A DNA stretch of 64,000 bases from the NCBI RefSeq assembly GCF_004337985.1, contig NC_043744.1, forward strand, positions 6,089,189 to 6,153,188. The letters run 5' to 3'. The notes under the pieces were generated by a model, which made no database searches, had not been told where the DNA came from, and saw only the letters and a program-made list of their open reading frames with translations. The position numbers and the translations under genes are program-made. This document shows positions 1-10,857 of the stretch, piece after piece. The first letter of the stretch is position 1. Each line of letters starts with the position of its first letter. The DNA is from Pyricularia pennisetigena. Lineage: Eukaryota; Ascomycota; Sordariomycetes; Magnaporthales; Pyriculariaceae.

Positions 1-846
1 AAAATTTTGTCCTTTTGGGAATTTTGTTCAACCTTTAACTTTTTCATTCGCGGAGAGGGTAATTTTAATTACCTTTTCTTTTGCGACCCGGTTATTTTCC
101 TGCTTTTATGATTTTTGGAATAACGTTTTCCGGAATCTCAATTTTGCATTCCGTCGTTTAAAGGTTTTGGCTATTAAATAATAAAATTATTTATGTAAAT
201 ATTTTATAAATCCAATCTAGCGTCTCGGTAAATCATTAACCGTTTTTTCCATTTTTTTCCCCGGTAAAATAATTTTACAAAATTTCGAATATGTTTTTGA
301 AACTTTTTGGATTAAAGGATTGCAAATTATAAAATGGTTTTAATCCATTTTTCGAAATTTTTCAATACGAGGTTAACAGTGTTTTTCCGCCTTCGTCCTC
401 CTTCAATCGGTCAAATATTTTAAAAATCCATCTTTTTTTTCGAACTTTTAATGCTTTTCCCGGGTTTTCCCGGAGTTCGCGGGAGGGTTCGTACAGGAAT
501 TTTGGGTCGATTCGTTTTTCATTAATAAAGGTAATTGGAGTTTCGACAATATATTGTCGAAAAAGGTTCGTACCCTATTATGGCGTTCGTCGTTAACCTG
601 GCACTGGTTTTTGCGTTTATTTTATTGTATTTCTAACATTTTTAAAATAACGGTTATTGTTTCTTTTTCTTACGTACCGTTTTGTAAAAGCCTTACCCGT
701 TCGGTAAAAAAGTCCTAGGGGGTTAGAACGGCTTTTTTAAACTTTACGTAGGATATCCTATTAATCCTGAATATTTCGAAAAAGACGGTATTAACGTTTA
801 ATCCCTTTATTTTGCTTTTTTATATTAGCCAAATAATACTAATTAG
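1..846 (-). mobile_element. Copia-2, 5' leader/gag region relic (runs off the window)
   Basis: Read on the minus strand, this follows directly after the LTR at 847-1075 and matches, in the same order, the sequence downstream of the LTR at 32620-32849 (to 33669, then from 36205). Shared landmarks include the palindromic TTCGACAATATATTGTCGAA at 550-570, which recurs near 33216. No open frame survives. It is the start of a minus-strand Copia-2 copy whose pol would lie left of the window. Identity as the leader and start of gag rests on position after the LTR, not on a recognised protein. Confidence 0.7.
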
Positions 847-1075
847 TGTTAATAGGTTTTTGTAATGTCGATCGATTAATAAAACGTTGTTATACGAGTA
901 TAAAGATATATATTAATTGTCTGTTTTATGAAACTGTTTAACGGTGAGCTTTTGAACGTTGTTCCGTTTTATATTCGCGATTGGGCGGGTGAGTCACGTG
1001 CAATTGGCCTGTGCGGCATTGCATGTGATTTATCGCTCGATTGTCAATTTGACCGCGATTCCCTCTATTCTAACA
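847..1075 (-). repeat. LTR3 (Copia-2 long terminal repeat), minus orientation
   Basis: A 229-bp unit running TGTTAATAGG...TCTAACA. It is the reverse complement of the LTRs at 14543-14771, 21372-21601 and 32620-32849, which are 229-230 bp. It carries the CACGTG-containing inverted repeat seen in the other copies, partly eroded here. The matching internal sequence lies to its left, so it is the 5' LTR of a minus-strand element. Confidence 0.85.
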
Positions 1076-1194
1076 GGAAATATATTTTCTAGTATTGGAT
1101 TCGGGTTTTATTTGGACTAATGGTATACCGAACAAAAATATATAGCATAATAATAGTTCTTTTTTACCTTCTTATATATCGGGGGGAATAGTTG

Positions 1195-1390
1195 TTGGCG
1201 ATATTGTAATTTTGGTATATTATTGGTAGTACTGTTATAAACGGCGAAATGCGATAAATTGTTTTCAGACTAGAACGAACACGGTTTTTTTGGCTAATGT
1301 AATTGGTCGAAAAACCATGTGGCGAAAAGGTATATGGAGCGCTCGGTCCCCACTACATAGCAGGGGCGTCTAGTCTGAACATTGAAACTA
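1195..1390 (-). mobile_element. TIR-1 end fragment
   Basis: This is the terminal 195 bp or so of a TIR-1 element, ending TTGAAACTA at 1390. It carries the family's landmarks: the AACGGCGAAATGCGA motif, the block that reads GTCGAAAAACCATGTGGC, and the GGGGTCTAGTCT segment. The rest of the element is missing on the left, where about 120 bp (1076-1194) of unassigned AT-rich sequence separates it from LTR3. The right-hand flank begins GTGGCAAGG, and no matching duplication is left on the other side. Confidence 0.8.
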
Positions 1391-1882
1391 GTGGCAAGGA
1401 TAACCCGGCTGTCTATCGACAATAACCACCCGTTTGTGCCGTCGAGCCCATTGCATTACCACTTTTATTGAACAGCTAATTTTATCTTTACTGCACTTTA
1501 TTAAACTTTCACATCGTTTAACTCCATAAGTATTACCCATGCAATTAAAATAATAATTAACTTGTAATAACTTATCGCATTCCGTAAAAGCATAAATTCA
1601 ATAGTCTACTTGCTAAACCTTTGCAGCGATGCGGAATATTTGCATAACACTTACTCTGGAAAAGAACACCCAACGAATAGCTTTTGGGTCCGTTATAAAT
1701 TAGACAGAATCTCCCCGTACAGTCACTCTCAATAAGTCCCGCCTGTTACTAACAATCAAGAATCCGATAAGCCAAACTCTCATCTTTCTTTTCCAAATAC
1801 CTCAACAAGTAACTCTTCCCCTCCTTCAAAATTTTGTGCTAATATGCAGAGAACTAACCTTGTTAATCAGAGAATCATCAAA
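1391..1882 (+). promoter_or_regulatory. Upstream region of the secreted-protein gene
   Basis: This segment looks unlike the repeats around it: CpA and TpG dinucleotides are common and the base use is balanced. A TATAAA box lies at 1694-1699. A strongly pyrimidine-rich stretch follows at about 1776-1828, as is common just upstream of fungal transcription starts. The preferred start codon at 1883 sits in the context ATCAAAATG. I infer a promoter and 5' leader; no binding site can be named. Confidence 0.45.
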
Positions 1883-2164
1883 ATGTACAAAAGCATTTTT
1901 ATTTCTGCGGCATTGGCTCTTTTCCAGGCCCATCTGGCTTCAGCTAAGATGTGTACAGTTGCAATTTTCAACGCAGACTGCACAGTGTTGAAAAAACGCA
2001 AAGACATTGAAATGCAACCAAGTTGTACTCAATTGGACTTTGAGTGGGAATATGAGGATGTCACTTACAAAGTAAGGCTTCATTACAAAGGTTGCAAAGC
2101 GGAAATTATTGGAACACCTACACTACCCGACCACCTATTTCTACGTGGAATAAGTCCTTGTTAG
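1883..2164 (+). CDS. Small secreted cysteine-containing protein, candidate effector (MAX-like?)
   Basis: A 93-residue protein with no recognised named homologue. Residues 1-21 form a classic signal peptide: a Lys near the start, a hydrophobic core (about residues 5-15) and an Ala-Ser-Ala cleavage site. The mature part is about 72 residues with five cysteines (24, 33, 48, 71, 93). It alternates short beta-prone stretches (CTVAIF, DFEWEY, TYKVRLHY, KAEII). A Cys at the start of the first strand, a Cys 47 residues later just before the last strand, and this size resemble the MAX fold of fungal avirulence proteins. That is fold inference by eye, not homology. An upstream in-frame ATG at 1844 would add 13 polar residues ahead of the signal peptide, so the ATG at 1883 is preferred. 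The frame has no internal stop and no sign of RIP, unlike everything around it. Role in the plant apoplast or cytoplasm is unknown. Confidence 0.75.
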   Translation: MYKSIFISAALALFQAHLASAKMCTVAIFNADCTVLKKRKDIEMQPSCTQLDFEWEYEDVTYKVRLHYKGCKAEIIGTPTLPDHLFLRGISPC

Positions 2165-2367
2165 AGGGTTTTATACCTAAATTGGACATGTTTCAAAAAT
2201 ACAAATTGAAAAATAGGTATACCTGGTAGAAATTTGGTTGATAGAACAATAGGAAACCGTTAAAGCGCTTGCGCGACGCGCAGGCCTAATAGACTTTATT
2301 ATATAAATTAAACGCCTTTTTATAAGCAGGTTTGTTTCCACGAATTAAATCGGTCGCCACATTTTAT
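2165..2367. other. 3' flank of the secreted-protein gene; no gene seen
   Basis: The sequence runs from the stop codon to the Copia-1 LTR. It has moderate base use up to about 2290, including a GC-rich patch around 2265-2285, then grades into AT-rich DNA. No clear polyadenylation signal is visible, and no repeat family of this window is recognised here. Confidence 0.4.
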
Positions 2368-4474
2368 TGACAACATAATTGCGAACAGGGGTTTAAGGGT
2401 AAACGCTAAATGGGGCGTGGTGAAACTGATGCAATAAATATATTAAATATTAGTTGAACGGAAATGGGAATACAATATAGTTATGGTATTAAAAATAGGT
2501 TTATTAGTGGTGGAAACTTTGCTTTATGTCCTTATATACCCTCCGATATCGGAAAGGGGGTCGGTACACCAAAGTGAATTTTGGTACCGCAATTAATTTT
2601 CCGCTAAATTATTCTGTATAGGTTTTTGAAAAAAACACCCCTATTTGCTAGCAAACCATTTTTGGGTTCCCACGCAAATGCTAATATAGTAAAGTTTTTA
2701 ACCCGGTACAGGGTAGCTTACCCTATTCGCTGACCTTTGAAGCGCGACTCCTGTAATGATAAAATTAACGGATAATCCAACAACCCCAATATCCCATTTC
2801 GACATAGTCTCAGTGCTCAGACTAGACCCCCCTGCTTCGCAATGGGGACCGAGCGCTCCATGTACCTTTCAGCCACATGGTTTTTCGACCAATTACATTA
2901 GCCGAAAAAATCGCGCTCGTTTTAGTCTGAGGACATCTTATCACATTTCGCCGTTATAACCGTACGCCGGTATGAATAACGATAATATGTCGCATTTCGC
3001 TGTTTATAACAGGTATATACAATGTATTCGTACGATAATGGCAAACAGAAACGGTATAGGTATGGTATACAATTGAATACTCGAAGAGAAAAATAAATAA
3101 AAATCATAAAAATATAAAATAAGCTGCGTTGGATTCATGGGAGTTTGGTGGTTCTTTTCCTTGCAAGCGTGTTTTTGTAGTTAGTTTATTTGGAGAGATA
3201 TTTAAATATATATTAAAATATGTAGTTTTTCATCATATTTAATTTTCATTTTAAATAGCCTCAAAAAATACTAGCTTAAAAGTTGGTTACAGTATTTATA
3301 GCGTAGACGACCTAAAATTGCAAAATGCATGCAATTACCAAGTTAAATAAACGTTTTATTGATATTGTTATATTGATTAGTAATTTATTTAAAAACTGAA
3401 TAATTTACACAAATAGTGGTAAAACTAACAAAAACTTCAATAAATCCATTTTTAGATCTATTTAAAGATAAGTGTCATTTAACGTTCTTATTTTAATTCT
3501 ATTTGATTAAATAAAGCAACATATACAAGAATAACACAAATTTAGCATTTGTTTATATAGAAAAATAACAAAAGCGGGTATTGGCAATCTGACCGTACGC
3601 TGACGCTTGCTTATATACGTCATCAACGTGTTAAAAGTTTGGCTCTGCTAATGGCAAATTTGGTAAAAATATAAAAGCGTTTCGGTTGTAAATTATATAT
3701 AAAATTGAATATATGTTACTTATCCGTATATTTAACTCTTTATATAATCGGATATGTGTACCAAGCTGAGGTATTATATAATACATCGATATACCATCCC
3801 CCAGGTGCCCAGACTATAGAGTCTGGCTGCAAAACAAAAACAATATAAAAGTAATAAAATAAAGCAAAAAGATTTATAAAATACATAGGTAGTATTTTTT
3901 ATTATAAAAAAGCTTTTAAAGCCAGAATGATAAACTCGGTTAAGCTCGAACCTCTGCTTATATACGTGATCTAATCCCTGAAGCCTTGGTTTTATTATCG
4001 TTAAAGTTGGTAAAAATATAAACAACCTTCAATTGTAAATTATACATGCAAAATGTATGTTTTGCCTATCCGCTTATTTGACTGATTATATAATGCGTTA
4101 TAAGCATCAAAATGTCTCATAACGGTAAATATATATATATATGGCCCTCCACGTGCAAAAAGTATAAAATTTGATCAAATATTAAAAATAATATTAAAAA
4201 AAATCGAAAATCGAAAACAAAATCGAAAAAACAGTACCGCAATGAACGGATTAAGCGCAGGTGGTATCCAATTCGGCCGTTATAATAGATAAAAGAATAA
4301 ATCAAATCGCTGCTAATAGCGGTATTAAACGCTATTTTCAATAATATTTTCTTTTTTCAATATTTTATAAGGTTGTGGAATAATAAGGGAGTGTCGGTCG
4401 AAAAAAGGCCAAAAATACCGCCATAAACGGCGAAAATCGACAAGTTGTCCTCAAACCTAAACCAAAACCATCTT

Positions 4475-6354
4475 TAGTCTCAGGGCTTATCCCTGAAGCC
4501 CAAAGCTCCACAATTGATCCACTCCGTTCGCTTCGCTCCACTTCGTGGCCCAATTGCGGCTTTGCAATGTACCTGTGGGTCCATCCAAAGAACGCTTTGG
4601 TTCAGGTTGAAGGACAATTTGTCAATTTTCGCCGTTTATGGCGGTATTTTTGGCCTTTTTTTGACCGAAACTCCTTTATTATTCCACAATCACGCAAAGT
4701 ATTGAAAAAAGGAAATATCGTTAAAAATAGCGTTTAATACCGCTATTACCAGCGATTTATTTAATTTTTTTACCTGCTAAAATGGCCGAATTCGATACCA
4801 CCTGCCCTTGATCCGTTCATGGCGGTACTGGCTTTTCGATTTTTTTTTTGATTTTTGATTTCTTTTAATATTATTTTCAATTTTTCACCAAATTTTATAA
4901 TTTTTGTACCTGGAGGGTCGTATATGCATATATGCCGTTATACCAAATTTAGGTTCGAAACCCGGACTATATAACCCGTCAAATAAGCGGATAGATAAAG
5001 TAAACACACTTTTATAAATAATTTATAATCGAAACTGGTTTAAATTTTTACTAATTTCTACGATAATAGGACCAGAATCACAGGGATTAGAATACGTATA
5101 TAAACAAGCGTCCACGCTGGATCCAATTCATAATATTTGCCTAAAAAAATCTTTTAGCTAAGAAAATGCTAAATATATTTGTTTATGGATTTTTTGCTGT
5201 ATTTAATGAACTTTATACTATTTTATTCTGCACTCAAATTTTATGCATTTTGCACATGGGGGATGGCATTCATACGCTTAATATGGTATTTCAATTTGGT
5301 ATATATTTCGAATTATATAAAGCATTAAATAAGCGGATAGGTAAAATGTATGTAATTTAATATACAATTTACAATCGAAACGCTTTTATATTTTTACCAA
5401 GTTTTGGAATAATAAAACCGAAGTTTCAGGGATTGAATAAAATATATAAAAATACGTCAACGTGAAATCTGAATTGTATTAGCCGTTTATATTATTTGTT
5501 TATAAAAGGAAATGTTAAATTTGGGCTATTTTTCTATCTTTTGCTTTATTTAACTAAATAAAATTTGTAAAAATGAAGTTGATTGACGATTATATATAGA
5601 CTTTTCACGAAGTGGGAATATTAAAAATTTCTTTTTATTTTACAATTATTGGCGTAAAATTTTGAGCTTTTCGACAAATTAATAAATAATATGAAGATAT
5701 TAATAAAAGCGTTGTGTTAAACGATAATTGCATGCACTCAGCATTTGTAAATCCGCTTTTTTATAAATATTCATACTTAAGTTCGTACCAATATTATATA
5801 TTATTATTTAAAATAATAATCAAATATAATAGTGAAATATAAGGCTTATTAAATATTGAAGTTTCGTTCCAAATAAATCAGATATGAGGACCCGGTTTTC
5901 AATCCTGAAATTCTTTAGCTCCAACTAATTTAAGGGAAATTATTTTTTATTTCTATATTTTCTGTTTAATATTTTATTTAATATTTAATTGTATACTGTA
6001 ATGATATTGTTTTTTTTTGCTATTATATTTTAGATACAATATATTAATTATACCGTTGTTCAATTGGCTGCGCCTATAAAAAATGCAATTAATTGCATTT
6101 AACGGGCGGTCGCAGGGCGTTTATAAGGCCTATTTATAATATAATATATATAACCACTAAAAACGGCGAAATGCGACAAATTATCGTTGGTGGTACCGCC
6201 ATGAACGGCGAAATCCGACAAAATGTCCTCAGACTAGAACGAGCGCAATCTTTTCGGCCAATGTAATTGGTCGAAAAGCCATGTGGCTAAAAGGTACATG
6301 GAGCGCTCGGTCCCCACTGCGAAGCAGGGGGGTCTAGTTTCAGCATTGAGACTA
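4475..6354 (-). mobile_element. TIR-1 element nested inside another TIR-1
   Basis: A full-length copy (1.88 kb) in inverted orientation, TAGTCTCAGGGCT at the left and CATTGAGACTA at the right. It sits in the right subterminal region of the outer copy. Its 9-bp flanks, AACCATCTT and AGCCTTCTT, are an eroded match to AGCGTTCTT, the sequence at this site in undisturbed copies. It has taken a 100-bp repeat insertion at 6042-6141. Confidence 0.8.
6042..6141 (+). repeat. 100-bp repeat, copy 1
   Basis: It matches the 100-bp repeats at 10303-10402 and 13004-13103 over its full length and is more AT-rich than they are. It starts TATTAATTATACCG and ends in the GGCC-TTTATAAGGCC area; its TGTTAA...TTAACA ends have decayed. 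Confidence 0.65.
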
Positions 6355-6559
6355 AGCCTTCTTTGGATGGACCCATAGGTACATTGCAAAGCCGCGATTG
6401 AGCCACGAAGTGGAGCGAAGCGAACGGAGTGGATTAATTGTGAAGCTTTGGGCTTCAGGGATGAGCCCTGAGATTAATTTCGACATTATATAATATAGAT
6501 TATATATAAACAAAAGCGGACCTATTATATGGAAAATAATGCATATTATTAACGTTTTT

Positions 6560-6830
6560 TAAAATTAGGTGGTAATTCTCAAGACTATCCCATATTTTTC
6601 TTAAAATCGCTAATTTTGGTAATTGCGTAAAACTACGTAATTTTTCGTTTTATAATCCTCATTTTACCGGTCGGTAATTCTTTTGTTGGCCATTATCGTT
6701 GACAGGGATATTACCCCACCTGGCCTCCCTGGTATTGGCCTAATAATACGGTCGTAATATTCGGATATTTATATACCCTAAATTAATAAAACTTTCAAAA
6801 ACCAGGTTTTTATTGAATAAAGTTTTTTAT
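6560..6830 (-). repeat. Gypsy-3 LTR fragment
   Basis: On the minus strand, the stretch around 6700-6750 reads CCAGGGAGGCCAGGTGGGG, matching the Gypsy-3 LTR at about 36572-36592. A CCGACCGG motif follows at the same relative place. Limits are approximate. The fragment lies between the Copia-1 LTR and the dehydrogenase relic. Confidence 0.55.
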
Positions 6831-7164
6831 AATACCAAAGAATGCTAAAATTTCCAATTGAAGGATAATATCAAATTTAATTAGATTTATGTATTTTAAC
6901 AGAATACTAAATATTCTTAATCCAAATTTAAATAAGCATATCCAATTAAAATTTGTTTAATTTGCCGATTTAAGATAAAAAATGCGATGGAATCGTCATA
7001 TTTGTTTTTTAAATGTAATTTAATTGGTAAATGTGGAAATAAAAGCTAAACTAAAACAGAATTCAACGGCAACTCTGTTTTTGCCATAATACAATTGAAT
7101 ACCATATATTGTAGGCTGATCCACAAAACTTATTTAATTACAATTTTGAACATTAAATATTTGT

Positions 7165-8045
7165 TTACCAAATTTGCAATTTTCTGTCGTACGGCGCTAT
7201 ATTGCAAATTTTGCCGACGTCGTTATTTTATTTACCTTCCACCACGTCGACCAAAACCTTGCCACTGACAGCGGGGTCGCCAGCACCCATTTCTCTTATG
7301 GCTTTGGGGTTACTTTCGCCAATATCGGTAGTAAAGAATCCCGGAACGACCGCCCCACCCTTTACGACGCCGTTTTTAAATATCCCTACCCATTCGAACA
7401 TTATTATATTAAAAGCAATTTTGAATGCGCGATACGAAATAATGCCGACCGGTTTGGATACGCCTGCCGGAGGCGCTTTATAAATAAAATACGACGAATT
7501 GGCCACGTTAACCAGGGGGATACCCCGTTAATGTTAAATATTATTTTCGAATTTGGCGATTTAAATAACAACGGGAGGAAAGTGCTAATAATTGAATAGT
7601 CGCTAATGACGTTAATAACCCATAATTTGTTAAAGGTTTTGCGGGCCGATATAATACCACTTTTAATTATCTAATCCAATATAACTCCTAAATACTCTTT
7701 AATATAGAATATAAAAAGCATTTTTTTATTGTTTTTTGGTTTGCAATCCACCGCTATTATTAATAAGGACGCCGATTTATTAATTTTGTATCGCACCGTT
7801 TCGTACGCCTTTTTTACAAGTTCGTCGTTCTTTACAATATATTCGAAAAATTCGCCGGTGTTTTTAGACGACGGTACCTCGCCGATTACCTTTTGCATTT
7901 TTTTAAACCTTTTACCAAACTACGGTTTCCAAAAGAATACGTGGTATTTACTGTCCAAAGCGAAAAGCGTGTTAACAGTGTCGTATCCCTGGTTTTTACT
8001 AGCGCCCTTAATTAAAACGATTTTATGAAAAACTGAAACTTCTAT
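7165..8045 (-). pseudogene. Short-chain dehydrogenase/reductase (SDR) pseudogene
   Basis: Minus-strand fragments in at least three frames line up in order with a classical SDR. Near 8020-7990 is a nucleotide-binding loop relic (LIKGASKNQGYD, for TGxxxGxG). Around 7860-7690 is the segment matching the SDR middle region (VKKAYETVRYK..., then EYLGV). Around 7480-7400 is SYRAFKIAFN, which keeps the catalytic Tyr-x3-Lys. Near 7300-7230 is the C-terminal PGFFTTDIG and KVLVDVVEGK. Such enzymes reduce carbonyls with NAD(P)H in the cytosol. Frameshifts and stops, several of the TAA/TAG type, make it non-functional. A TIR-1 element is inserted just upstream of the first recognisable codons (8067-9932). 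Family assignment is from remembered SDR motifs; the closest subfamily is not known. Confidence 0.7.
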
Positions 8046-8066
8046 TTTTACTATATGGTCTTTTCC

Positions 8067-9932
8067 TAGTCTTAGTGCTCAGACTAGACCCCCCTGCTTC
8101 GCAGTGGGGACCGAGCGCTCCATGTACCTTTCAGCCACATGGCTTTTCGACCAATTACATTGGCCGAAAAGATCGCGCTCGTTCTAGTCTGAGGACATTT
8201 TGTCGCATTTCGCCGTTCATGGCGGTACCACCAACGATAATTTGTCGCATTTCGCCGTTTATAACGGTATTATTAATAATATACCTAATATTGCGATATC
8301 GCTGATAATTATTTTATTAATATAAGGATAATTTGTAGTATTTTACCGTTTATAGCGGGTATATATAATATATTCGCATTATAATAGCAAAAGAAAATGG
8401 TGTAACTATAATATATATTTAAATATTTGAATTAAAAAACAAATAGAAATTATAAAAGTATATAATAATTTGCGTTAAATTAATTGGAGTCTGTTAATCA
8501 TTTGAATGCCGGCCGCGTTTTAATAGCTACTGTATATGGAAAGATATTAAAATATTTAATAAAATCTGTAATTTTTCATTATATTTAATTGTTATTTTAA
8601 ATAATGGTATATAATAGTGATTTTAATTAAAATTACAGTTTTTAAAACTTAGTGAACCTAACACTGCAAAGTGCGTGCAATTATCGATTAAAATAAAAGT
8701 TTTATTAATATTTTTATATAGATTAACAATTTGTTAAAAAATTAAATAATTTACGCAAATATTAGTAAAATGAAGATATTTTTAATTAAAACATTCCTTT
8801 ATAAATCTGTTAATAACTTTTAACTAAATCTTTTTTTTATAAATTTTATTTAATTGAATAAAGCAAAAAATATAAAAATAACACAAATTTAGCATTTTTT
8901 ATTATAAAAAAATAAAAAGGGCCGGTATTGTAAATTGGGTTTCACGTTGAGGTTTATTTATATATACAATCCACTTTTACAAACTTTGGTTTTATTAATG
9001 TTAAAATTGGTAAAAATATAAAAACATTTCGATTGCAAAATATATATAAAATTGGATATATTTTACCTATCCGCATATTTAACCGCTAAAATAATTAAAT
9101 AAACGTACAAAAGTGTAGTATTATATCAAATATATATATGCCACCCCCCACGTGCAAAAACCACAAAATTTGGCTGCAAAACAAGAATAATTTAAAATTA
9201 ATTAAATAAAGCAAAAAAAGTTATAAAATACACATTTAGCATTTTCTTTTATTAAACAATTTTTAAAGCGGATATTATAGGCAGGATTGGATTTGGACGT
9301 TTGTTTATATACCTAATCGGACTTCTGAAGTTTTGGTTTTATTATCGATAAAATTGGTAAAAATATAAACGAATTTCGATTGTAAATTATATACAAAAAG
9401 TATATACTTTGCCTATCCGCCAATTTAACTGCTTATATAATTTAATATATGCACCAAAATTTAGTATAGCGATATATAAGCATACACGACCCTCCACGTG
9501 CAAAAATTATAAAATTTGGTCAAAAATTAAAAATAATATTAAAAGAAATCGAAAATCGAAAACAAAATCGAAAAAACAGTACCGCCATGAACGGATTAAG
9601 GGCAAGTGGTATCGAATTCGGCCATTATAGCAAATAATAAAATAAATCGAATTGCTGCTAATAGCGGTATTAAACGCTATCTTCAACGATATTTTATTTT
9701 TTTAATATTGTGTATAATTGTGGAATAATAAAGGAGTTTCGGTTAAAAAAAGGCCAAAAATACCGCCATGAACGGCGAAAATCGACAAGTTGTCCTCAGA
9801 CCTGAACCAAAGCGTTCTTTGGATGGACCCACAGGTACATTGCAAAGCCGCAATTAAGCCACGAAGTGGAGCGAAGCGAACGGAGTGGATCAATTGTGGA
9901 GCTTTGGGCTTCAGGGATGAGCCCTGAGACTA
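8067..9932 (+). mobile_element. TIR-1 element, near full length
   Basis: 1866 bp, TAGTCTTAGTGCT at the left and CCCTGAGACTA at the right, with the perfect 9-bp duplication GTCTTTTCC on both sides. It carries both interrupted terminal inverted repeats and the tandem internal units with CCACGTGCAAAAA motifs at about 9138 and 9496. Short open frames in it recur in other copies only because the DNA repeats. It interrupts the DNA just 5' of the SDR relic. Confidence 0.88.
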
Positions 9933-10302
9933 GTCTTTTCCCGATTTTTCCGTTCAGTTTAATATAGTACCAGTTGTGGTTACTAGGAATATAATAATGC
10001 AATTGAGATCCCGTTATAATCGAGTTTTAATGCTATATATTTGTTTTTTTTTGTTTTTTACCAGTAAATATACCGGCGAATCTAAATACAAACGCGGAAC
10101 CTAAAAACAAACTCCGATCCCGAGGGGCTGCCCGATAATCGGGAAACGTTTCCCGGTTATACGGATTTAAAACCTGACAATGCCAAAAATTTGTTTGCAA
10201 ATACCGGGATGTGAAAAAAAACACTCCGATTGCTTAAAACATATTAATTAAAAACTCAGTTTTAGTTTTAATTTTATACTTTTACTATTATTACAAACTA
10301 TG
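9933..10302. other. DNA upstream of the SDR relic; no gene seen
   Basis: It continues the sequence that lies left of 8067 once TIR-1 is removed, so it would be the 5' region of the SDR gene. It is less AT-rich around 10080-10180 (GATCCCGAGGGGCTGCCCG area). No frame or repeat is recognised. Confidence 0.4.
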
Positions 10303-10402
10303 TGTTAATTATACCGCTGTTTAATTGGTTGCGCGTATAAAAAATGCAGCCGACAGCACTTAACGTGCGGTCACAGGGCCTTTATAAGGCCTGTTCTTAA
10401 CA
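10303..10402 (+). repeat. 100-bp repeat, copy 2
   Basis: Exactly 100 bp, starting TGTTAATTATACCG and ending CTGTTCTTAACA, so the ends are short inverted repeats (TGTTAA/TTAACA). Inside are a GGCCTTTATAAGGCC palindrome and a GCAGCCGACAGCACTT block. No target duplication is clear. It may be a miniature element or a very short LTR. Confidence 0.75.
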
Positions 10403-10652
10403 CCACCCCTCAAACGTTATTTAGGGAGCCCGAACTTAAAAATAAATTTGTTTTCACATTACGTGGGCCTAAGCAAATACCCTTACTTGTAATAGGCTCT
10501 CCAATAAAGGTTTGCCTCCATTGGGTAAATTTTATTGTTTGGGCTAACGAGGGGCAGTTATTTGTTAGCACTAAGGCGCAAAATGCATGTACGCAACGGG
10601 AATTGAACTTGCGACTGATTCGGAGGTCGGCGCTGCACAGAATCTCACAACC
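10403..10652. other. Unassigned segment
   Basis: Moderately GC-containing DNA between the 100-bp repeat and an LTR1 fragment. It is not recognised in any other repeat of the window and no frame is supported. A weak B-box-like stretch (minus strand, about 10590-10600) has no A box at the right distance. Confidence 0.35.
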
Positions 10653-10857
10653 TGTTAATTATATGGGTTGCTAACAGGGATTTAAGCATTGGCCTAGGTG
10701 CGGCGTGGTGCTAGTTGTGCTATAAAGGCCTGTAATTACAGGGTTTAACTGCATTGAATGTACTAATTTTAGGATTAATAACTTAAATTTATTGGTGGGG
10801 GGAGACTTTGCTTTATCTCCCTCACATACCCTCCGACATTAAAATAGGGGTCCGCAT
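10653..10857 (-). repeat. Copia-1 LTR fragment
   Basis: It starts TGTTAATTATATGGGTTGC and matches the minus-strand LTR1 up to the CCGACATT...GGGGTCCGCA segment. There it is cut by the start of a TIR-1 element, and the remainder of the LTR is not found after the TIR-1 stack. Confidence 0.8.

Larger units (their letters stand above)
2805..6476 (+). mobile_element. TIR-1 element, outer copy, containing a nested TIR-1
   Basis: It begins TAGTCTCAGTGCT and ends CCCTGAGATTA. It is flanked on both sides by the perfect 9-bp duplication ATTTCGACA (2796-2804 and 6477-6485) inside a Copia-1 LTR. Removing the nested copy (4475-6354) leaves about 1.79 kb, close to the family length of 1.85 kb. No transposase is encoded. 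Ends and long interrupted inverted repeats are described under 33870-35736, the cleanest copy. '+' here means the TAGTCTCAGTGCT end is on the left. Confidence 0.85.
2368..6554 (-). repeat. Copia-1 LTR (LTR1), minus, split by nested TIR-1 elements
   Basis: The left part (2368-2804) matches the minus-strand LTR1 at 43055-43624, including the CACCCC...GAAAAATTATT segment and the ACCCGGTACAGGGT motif. It breaks at 2804 and resumes at 6477 with the LTR's last 78 bp, ending TTATTAACG at 6554. The two parts join cleanly once the TIR-1 insertion is removed. No Copia-1 internal sequence adjoins either end, so this is a solo LTR. A 5-bp target duplication is not convincing. Confidence 0.75.

Noticed and set aside
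2060..2080. Possible intron donor (GTAAGG) within the secreted-protein gene
   Set aside because: The frame reads through it and downstream residues, including the Cys before the last strand, fit the protein pattern; no good branch site and acceptor follow before the stop.
7174..7599. 141-codon plus-strand frame
   Set aside because: It is antisense to the SDR relic, whose motifs are on the minus strand.
8075..8305. Recurring frame of 76-92 codons (also 33833-34111, 38862-39095, 52925-53158) with near-identical protein
   Set aside because: It lies wholly in the terminal repeat of TIR-1, has no domain or signal, and is alike only because the DNA is repeated.
10580..10660. Possible tRNA on the minus strand
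   Set aside because: Only a weak B-box-like sequence; no A box at a suitable distance and no cloverleaf.
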